Virus record (IMG/VR): IMGVR_UViG_3300036985_000683
Location: 1 to 47,958 of that record
Length of the DNA: 47,958 bases
Reading direction: 5' to 3' (one strand)
Source: a virus
Numbering within the stretch: the first letter of the stretch is position 1; each line of letters begins with the position of its first letter. The notes beneath the pieces were generated by a model. The model made no database searches, was not told the origin of the DNA, and was given only the letters and a program-made list of their open reading frames with translations. Shown here piece after piece: positions 43,613-47,958 of this stretch. The translations under genes and the position numbers were made by a program.

Positions 43613-43832
43613 GTTTACAAATATCAAATAGTTCAACTTTTTGTTCTTCTGTTAAAGCATTAAAAAACCATTCTTTTGCTACCATTATTTTAAGATGTTC
43701 TTTGTTTCTACTTAATGTATCTTTTTCTTCGTCAGATAATTCAGCAATTAAATTTAATTCATTGATTAAATTTACTGAATCATAAGCGGCGTTTATTGAG
43801 TTTTTAATTTCTTCTTGTGTTAAGTTTTCCAT
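43605..43832 (-). CDS. Small acidic helical protein
   Basis: This 75-residue helical, Glu-rich protein contains EEIKNSINAAYDSVNLINEL, DEEKDTLSRNKEHLKIMVAK and LTEEQKVELFDICKHE. It lies immediately upstream of the holin, with the stop overlapping its start, and 3 bp after the fibre stop. It has no membrane span. Possibly a regulator of lysis; no family known. Confidence 0.6.
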   Translation of the reverse strand: MENLTQEEIKNSINAAYDSVNLINELNLIAELSDEEKDTLSRNKEHLKIMVAKEWFFNALTEEQKVELFDICKHE

Positions 43833-43835
43833 AAT

Positions 43836-45236
43836 TTATGATTTTTCTACGTGAAATGATGATATAGCCGCTCTATCAGTTGATGTTGTTGTAACTTGGG
43901 CAATTATATAAAATTGGGTTGCAGGAATTGCAACGCTATTGATTGCGAAAGCTGAATTAGATGTTGATGTTGATGCGCTGGCTGTAAAATCTCTTCCATA
44001 AATAGTTGTACCAGATACCCAAAAGAATCTATCCATAGGAATATATTGATTACCAATAGGGCCATTGTATCTACCTATTAAGGTTGCTCCAACTGTTGTT
44101 GCCGCTGAATTTATATAAAATTCTATTGTTACAATGGCAACGCTAGCCGCCGTAGTAGTTATAGCAGCATTTAATTTTAATAAATTACCACTTGCAAATA
44201 TATTACTTGGAATTGCGGATGAGATATTTTGCAGCGTGCCCGCCGTAGCTTGATATATTGTCGAAACAGCGGAAAATAAAGTTCCGTTTGTAGATATTGA
44301 ACCATCAGCCATTAAGTATTGAATAGCTGTTCCGCTATCCTTAACAAATGATCCACCCTGCACTGCTCCTCTTAATCGAGTAGTAGCTATAGATGTATTG
44401 CCTATTACAACAGTATTAGATCCTAATCCAGTTGCGCCTGCACCGATAACTATAGAGTTATTGTTTGTTGCAGCAAGAGTAAAAGCGTCTATACCTATAC
44501 CTATATTGTTAATTCCTGTAGTGTTGCCAAATAGAGCCCGTCGACCAATTGCAGTATTATTCTGCCCTGTAGTATTATTATCTAAGGTTGACTCTCCAAC
44601 AGCAGTATTATAGTTTCCTGTAGTATTTTGAGCTAATGAAGTTTGTCCAACTGCGGTATTATTAATTCCTATAGTATTCAACCACAAAGTAGTTGATCCA
44701 ATAGCAACATTTCCAGACCCTGTAGTATTTGTGAATAACGGCACGTGTCCAATAGCAATATTACTACTTCCTGTGGAATTAGCACGCAAGGGCAAAAGCC
44801 CAATAGCCGTGTTAAATTGCCCAACGGTATTTGAATATAACGATTGAAAACCAACTGCAACGTTGCTTCTTCCTGTTATATTTGTTATTAAAGATTCAAA
44901 CCCAATAGCGATATTTTGAAATCCTGATGTATTATTTTGTAAAGCATTATTACCAACAACCGTATTGCTACTAAGGCCGCCTCCCCCTCTACCAACTGAT
45001 ATGCTATTAACGGTTAGATCATAAGCCCCTAAATTTACTGGCCCAATTGCCCCTGTATAAGGAACATAAGAGCCTGGTGGTAATATTACTGAAGCAAAGT
45101 AAGTTGCAAGGTCTGCAACCTCAAAACTCTTTGTTTGATTTTTCCGTTTACCATTAACAATAACAGTGCTAGACCCGAGAATTATATCGGTTGCTAGTAT
45201 GTTTGTATTTACTGGGTAACTATATATTATTGCCAT
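43836..45236 (-). CDS. Fibre/adhesin with 17-residue beta-roll repeats
   Basis: The 466 residues begin with MAIIYSYPVNTNILATDIIL and TKSFEVADLA, an N-terminal module shared with the next upstream gene. Residues ~102-254 are nine 17-residue repeats of the form N-T-T-G-x-x-N-x-A-[IV]-G-x-x-x-L, like the head region of trimeric autotransporter adhesins (YadA-type). It then has FVKDSGTAIQYLMADGS and an Ile/Ser/Thr-rich C-terminal domain ending SSFHVEKS. It is probably a trimeric receptor-binding fibre or spike. Confidence 0.8.
   Translation of the reverse strand: MAIIYSYPVNTNILATDIILGSSTVIVNGKRKNQTKSFEVADLATYFASVILPPGSYVPYTGAIGPVNLGAYDLTVNSISVGRGGGGLSSNTVVGNNALQNNTSGFQNIAIGFESLITNITGRSNVAVGFQSLYSNTVGQFNTAIGLLPLRANSTGSSNIAIGHVPLFTNTTGSGNVAIGSTTLWLNTIGINNTAVGQTSLAQNTTGNYNTAVGESTLDNNTTGQNNTAIGRRALFGNTTGINNIGIGIDAFTLAATNNNSIVIGAGATGLGSNTVVIGNTSIATTRLRGAVQGGSFVKDSGTAIQYLMADGSISTNGTLFSAVSTIYQATAGTLQNISSAIPSNIFASGNLLKLNAAITTTAASVAIVTIEFYINSAATTVGATLIGRYNGPIGNQYIPMDRFFWVSGTTIYGRDFTASASTSTSNSAFAINSVAIPATQFYIIAQVTTTSTDRAAISSFHVEKS
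44475..44933 (-). repeat. Nine tandem 51-bp (17-residue) coding repeats
   Basis: Nine units of 17 residues (N-[TIS]-[TSVI]-G core, then x-x-N-[ITV]-[AG]-[IV]-G and a Leu or Phe) run without gap. DNA identity between copies is low to moderate, so this is an old protein repeat rather than a recent DNA expansion. It encodes the beta-roll of the fibre. Confidence 0.85.
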
Positions 45237-45245
45237 GTTATTTTT

Positions 45246-45548
45246 TTATGTTACTATAGCTATGGTATAAGACGCCCATGCCGTTGAAGTTTTTTCATAG
45301 ATTTTTAATACCGCCGGATTAGTGCATTGCACTTTAAATCCTATCATTGCAGAAGGATACGCGGTATTTAATGCGGCAAGACTTAATGCCACGGCTGTTG
45401 AATTATTAACTGTTGTATTTGCAACTAAGTTTACAATATCTGCTATTAAGAATGATTTTGTAGGGTTACCATCGTAATCAAATTGAGTACCTAACACTGT
45501 GTCCGATATTGTAGGGGTTGCTCCTGGGTAACTATATACTATTGCCAT
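45246..45548 (-). CDS. Short fibre-base or spike protein with shared N-terminal anchor
   Basis: This 100-residue protein begins MAIVYSYPGATPTISDTVLG and has TKSFLIADIVNLVAN, the same order as the first ~45 residues of the following fibre. The rest (STAVALSLAALNTAYPSAMI, LKIYEKTSTAWASYTIAIVT) is a small beta domain. It may be a short spike that attaches at the same virion site as the longer fibre. Confidence 0.65.
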   Translation of the reverse strand: MAIVYSYPGATPTISDTVLGTQFDYDGNPTKSFLIADIVNLVANTTVNNSTAVALSLAALNTAYPSAMIGFKVQCTNPAVLKIYEKTSTAWASYTIAIVT

Positions 45549-45569
45549 ATTATTTATTAATTGTTTTAT

Positions 45570-46169
45570 TTATCCTACTTTATTTACTGTTACAATAAGG
45601 CCAGGAATAGCGGGAATAGTTCCTGAAGCCGCAGCTGATGTAATTGCTACTGCATTATTTGCATTGCTATTTATTTCCCATTTAAGTTGTACATATTCAT
45701 TAGCTACTGTAGTTTTAAAGAAAAAGTTCCAAGCGGCTACAACATATACAGTGTTTGAAGGAAACCCTATTTGAGACGCACTTATAGGGACGTCTACACC
45801 GTTTTGCGATAACCAAATATGCGCATGTGTTGCAGTGTTACCCGCATTTTTTACCATCTGCGCACTAAACTGTATATTATATACGCCAGGATTAGCTATA
45901 GTTATTCTGTCGCCAGAAACTATAGATACTCCATTGTTCCATGGATCTGAGTTATTAAGACCCATTGTAAGAACGCTATTTGCAACACCTGTTTGGTTTG
46001 TAGTATCATAGAAAGATCCAAAGTAACCCCCTCCTCCGCCTATAGTATCAATAATATCCTGCATTGTGTACCAATTTTGTAAAACCTTTAAAGCATCACT
46101 TCCTCCGTAGGTAGTATTAACATCCTCACGAACCATATAAACTTTATCTGTTGCTGGTATTATTGACAC
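45570..46169 (-). CDS. C1q/TNF-like domain fibre protein
   Basis: This 199-residue protein has an N-terminal ~45 residues with an adaptor-like sequence (KVYMVREDVNTTYGGSDALK) and a Gly stretch. It is followed by a jelly-roll domain typical of C1q-like phage spikes: GSFYDTTNQTGVANSVLTMG, GDRITIANPGVYNIQFSAQM and AHIWLSQNGVDVP, with VQLKWEINSN near the end. C1q-like domains trimerise and can bind surface ligands. Probably a spike or head fibre. Confidence 0.75.
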   Translation of the reverse strand: MSIIPATDKVYMVREDVNTTYGGSDALKVLQNWYTMQDIIDTIGGGGGYFGSFYDTTNQTGVANSVLTMGLNNSDPWNNGVSIVSGDRITIANPGVYNIQFSAQMVKNAGNTATHAHIWLSQNGVDVPISASQIGFPSNTVYVVAAWNFFFKTTVANEYVQLKWEINSNANNAVAITSAAASGTIPAIPGLIVTVNKVG

Positions 46170-46182
46170 GTCTTTTTATTTA

Positions 46183-46533
46183 TTAACAGTTCCACTTGTC
46201 TAACGCAAGCTTTTTTCTTGTTGGTTCTCCGTTTGGTTTCTTCATAGGTCCTGGCATACCGGACATTCTAGCGCAGAAAGATTTTCTACGTTTTGCGTCT
46301 TTACTACCCGCTTTTAATTCAGATGGTTTCTTTGTTACCGCTGTTTGTAATTTACTGCCTGGATTAGCTGCTCTATAACTTGCAACTCCTTTAGCGTTTA
46401 ACCCTCCTTTAGGATCTTTACCTTCCTTGCGCGTCCAAGCCGCAGTCTTCTTTAAAGGTGAATGATCACATTCGCATTTCTCCTTTAGCATATCATTGTT
46501 TGCCGCAAAGTGATTTAATATTACTGGTCTCAT
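46183..46533 (-). CDS. DUF6321-type small basic protein
   Basis: This 116-residue protein contains HSPLKKTAAWTRKEGKDPKG, GGLNAKGVASYR, RRKSFCARMSGMPGPMKKPN and the ending RKKLALDKWNC. This wording is that of DUF6321, found in marine phages and giant viruses. An N-terminal Cys-rich extension (LKEKCECDHSPLK) and several conserved Cys suggest metal or disulfide structure. Its role is unknown; positively charged, it may be a DNA-associated virion protein. Confidence 0.75.
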   Translation of the reverse strand: MRPVILNHFAANNDMLKEKCECDHSPLKKTAAWTRKEGKDPKGGLNAKGVASYRAANPGSKLQTAVTKKPSELKAGSKDAKRRKSFCARMSGMPGPMKKPNGEPTRKKLALDKWNC

Positions 46534-46545
46534 ATATTTATTTTT

Positions 46546-46818
46546 TTAAGAAACATTACTCTTGCTAGATCTTCTGGCCCCCATACCAACTTTCTTCTTC
46601 GCCGATACTACTTTTGATTTTTCACTCTGCGTCATTTGACCCCAGGGTTTAGGAGATGCCGCGCTTACTCTTTTAGATGGACGGCAAGCTTTAGTGCCTT
46701 TCCTATCTGCAGAGCCGCACTCATTTCCTTTTTCATCAGTCCACTTTTCTTGGAACCATCTTTTTAAAGATGCTCCCTCTTTAGTTTTGCGAACCGCTTG
46801 TAGTGGAGAAGTATACAT
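46546..46818 (-). CDS. DUF5872-type small basic protein
   Basis: This 90-residue protein contains LKRWFQEKWTDEKGNECGSA, KACRPSKRVSAASPKPWGQM and SEKSKVVSAKKKVGMGARR. This matches DUF5872 as I recall it, a short Lys/Arg-rich domain of phages and nucleocytoplasmic large DNA viruses. It starts MYTSPLQAVRK, with the S-P-L motif. It shares 1 bp with the upstream gene. Function unknown. Confidence 0.75.
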   Translation of the reverse strand: MYTSPLQAVRKTKEGASLKRWFQEKWTDEKGNECGSADRKGTKACRPSKRVSAASPKPWGQMTQSEKSKVVSAKKKVGMGARRSSKSNVS

Positions 46819-47039
46819 TATGAATTCTTTCTACATTTAGCAATAGCACCACTCGCGTAAGCTGACGGGAATACTTTATAAGATGCTTTTACTTTTTTGT
46901 AACACGCATCCTTAAGCATTAATGGGGATTTTTTACATTTGCAATCACCGTTGCATCTGCATTTACCACCTTCTCCAATAGTGTAACCATTGTTTGTTGG
47001 TCCACCTAACCCTTGAGGGCCTATCCCTTTTCCGTACAT
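46818..47039 (-). CDS. Cys-rich small basic protein with a conserved SAYASGA motif
   Basis: This 73-residue protein has a Gly-rich N-terminus, a Cys cluster (KCRCNGDCKCKKSPLMLKDA) and then CYKKVKASYKVFPSAYASGA, ending AIAKCRKNS. The YKVFPSAYASGAIAKCRK part is a recurrent short motif in phage and large-virus small proteins. Seven Cys in 73 residues suggest metal binding. Its function is unknown. Confidence 0.7.
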   Translation of the reverse strand: MYGKGIGPQGLGGPTNNGYTIGEGGKCRCNGDCKCKKSPLMLKDACYKKVKASYKVFPSAYASGAIAKCRKNS

Positions 47040-47040
47040 A

Positions 47041-47319
47041 TTACTTTACTTTATAATTTTTACCGCTTTCTTTTTTTGTGCCTTCCCCTTCATTTCCTCT
47101 GTTCTGTTTTACAGATTCAAATCTACCATCTTCATGATCGTAATCCATACCTTTCTTACCAGGACTTTTACGATGCATCCTTTGCGCATGCGCCTTCTTT
47201 GCCGTTCTATCATCCGTCTTAGCATACGCCAAATCTCTAACCGCTTTAGCCTTAGCCGCCTTGGGGGATAACTTCTGTTTCATTAAAGGAGATGATTGAC
47301 TTCTTAATTCAAATGCCAT
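47041..47319 (-). CDS. Lysine-rich protein, first gene of the leftward late block
   Basis: This 92-residue, very basic protein begins MAFELRSQSSPLMKQKLSPK and has HAQRMHRKSPGKKGMDYDHE, then EGRFES-type acidic tail residues and KNYKVK. It has two or three S-P motifs. It is the first gene after the non-coding right end, so its promoter probably lies just right of 47320. Disordered and nucleic-acid-binding character is likely, no family recognised. Confidence 0.65.
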   Translation of the reverse strand: MAFELRSQSSPLMKQKLSPKAAKAKAVRDLAYAKTDDRTAKKAHAQRMHRKSPGKKGMDYDHEDGRFESVKQNRGNEGEGTKKESGKNYKVK

Positions 47320-47600
47320 AGTGTAATAGGTTTATTATAGTATATACAATTACGCATAGTCACCCATTCTTACAGTGCGACATTAGCCTACTATTTTTAT
47401 ATATAACTACCTAACGTCACTCTTTTCGTTCATTTATTATAACCAACCGCCGCACGTTTATTATAATACACTGCAAAAAAAAATATTAAAAAAAATTTTT
47501 TAAGGGTGGAAAATTTAATGTTACTTGTATGTATGTATTGTGTTGCACCCCTATATTAGCTAAGCCCCCTTAAAAGGGAAATGAGTTTTGTTTTACCGGG
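47320..47600. promoter_or_regulatory. Non-coding A/T-rich leader of the late block
   Basis: No reading frame is supported here. The segment has three copies of TTTATTATA (at about 47332, 47434 and 47458) and a long A-tract followed by the inverted repeat TTAAAAAA-AA-TTTTTTAA at 47486-47503, which would bend the DNA. A promoter for the leftward block is expected in the part nearest 47320 (TATACTATAATAAAC on the - strand is a TATAAT-like candidate). Which element does what is not decided by sequence. Confidence 0.45.
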
Positions 47601-47958
47601 TCCCCCTTTGCCTTTACATTCCGGGCGGTAGGATGACTGCGATCGTGGCGTACGTGTGATCTGGTTCACCTATTGCCGGGACGCGTTGAGGTATTGTATG
47701 TGGCAGGATCTGGTGTGATGCGTGCATCGTGTGGATGTGATGGTGATGTGTATGATATGTTATACGATACGGCATGATACGATACGATACGTATGGCATG
47801 TTAGCTAACAGCGTTACCTCATCGCGCTGCATCAGATCTGGCGTATGCCGCTGTTTACAGTACGCACACGGAGTGATGGTGATAATATATGTGTATTGAT
47901 ACTACTCCACTAGATGGAATGAACAGGCAGAGCCGTGCGCAGCACGCGTAGCGTGTAT
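47601..47958. other. Non-coding right end: GC-rich, repeat-bearing region
   Basis: GC rises from about one third in the genes to about one half (32 of 60 bases in 47641-47700). The + strand is G/T-rich at 47690-47760. Four GATAC pentamers lie at 47766-47790 with the unit ATACGATACGGCATG (47762-47776) partly repeated at 47777-47800, and ATACGTAT is palindromic. At the very end CGTGC-GCA-GCACG and CACGC-GTA-GCGTG are overlapping hairpins. Origin, packaging or genome-end functions are candidates; an assembly join cannot be excluded. Confidence 0.6.

Noticed and set aside
44475-44933. CRISPR-like array from regular 51-bp spacing
   Set aside because: The repeats are in one coding frame, diverged in DNA and conserved as protein; there are no identical repeats separated by unique spacers.
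5564-47319. Prophage features (integrase, repressor, attachment sites)
   Set aside because: No tyrosine or serine integrase motif, CI-like repressor or flanking host gene was seen; the only DNA-binding gene is the winged-helix protein after groES.
47614-47832. 72-codon - strand reading frame, His/Thr/Pro-rich
   Set aside because: It translates the repeat-rich right end (TYHTHHHHIHTMHA comes from the G/T-rich repeats), has no domain and a composition unlike real genes of the window.
47320-47958. tRNA genes in the non-coding right end
   Set aside because: I found no cloverleaf, T-arm GTTCGAATC-like sequence or CCA end on either strand.
1-47958. Circular genome closed at the window edges
   Set aside because: The frame open at base 1 has no matching upstream part at the right end, which is non-coding, so the ends do not join directly.

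Overview
The window looks like most of the genome of a tailed phage (podovirus type) infecting a member of the Bacteroidota, probably of the Flavobacteriia. I base this on the low GC content, the A/T-rich leaders without Shine-Dalgarno sequences, and a terminase, portal, capsid and ring-protein block that resembles crAss-like and marine flavophage genomes. That resemblance is recalled from family knowledge, not from a search. I see no integrase, no lysogeny repressor, no tRNA, no rRNA and no CRISPR array. DNA polymerase, helicase and primase are absent and the first gene is cut by the left edge, so the early/replication region probably continues to the left of base 1.

Layout. Bases 1-5489 (+ strand) are the end of a nucleotide-metabolism and DNA-processing operon. 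It holds a thymidylate-synthase-family enzyme with a dCMP-type specificity residue, a GIY-YIG/MazG fusion, a second MazG-like protein, a T7 endonuclease I-like nuclease, a GIY-YIG homing endonuclease and an adenosylcobalamin-dependent ribonucleotide reductase. A bidirectional terminator at about 5.5 kb separates this from one long leftward late block (47.3 to 5.6 kb, - strand).

The late block, read in its own direction, has these parts. First come small basic proteins and C1q-like and beta-roll fibre proteins (47.3-43.8 kb). Next is a lysis cassette of holins, a DUF5675 lysin and a unimolecular spanin (43.8-42.4 kb). Then come groEL-groES plus a winged-helix protein (42.2-40.0 kb), and a set of small lysine-rich or Gly/Pro-rich proteins with a small zincin and a tail fibre (40.0-34.3 kb). 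The packaging and head genes follow: a GroES-like protein, a TerS candidate, TerL, portal, scaffold and major capsid protein (33.8-25.7 kb). Ring/connector and stabilisation proteins are next (25.6-17.5 kb), then three probable ejected proteins, ending in a 3115-residue polyvalent protein (17.1-5.6 kb).

Main points of interest. (1) The phage probably makes a modified cytosine nucleotide. The Asn that recognises dUMP in thymidylate synthase is Asp, as in T4 dCMP hydroxymethylase, and MazG-type pyrophosphohydrolases that could supply dCMP follow directly. (2) The giant protein joins a zincin, a PD-(D/E)xK nuclease, a HAD phosphatase-like domain and a GNAT-like domain to a virion C-terminus, and an I-K-[FY]-S-[KL] motif recurs at the domain junctions, which suggests a polyprotein processed in or with the virion. 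(3) The phage carries a full GroEL/GroES pair in inverted gene order plus a third GroES-like protein next to the terminase. (4) A short S-P-[LFIV] motif and Lys-x-Cys tails recur in otherwise unrelated small late proteins. (5) The last 640 bases are non-coding, with an abrupt rise in GC, GATAC repeats and alternative hairpins, and could be an origin or packaging site.
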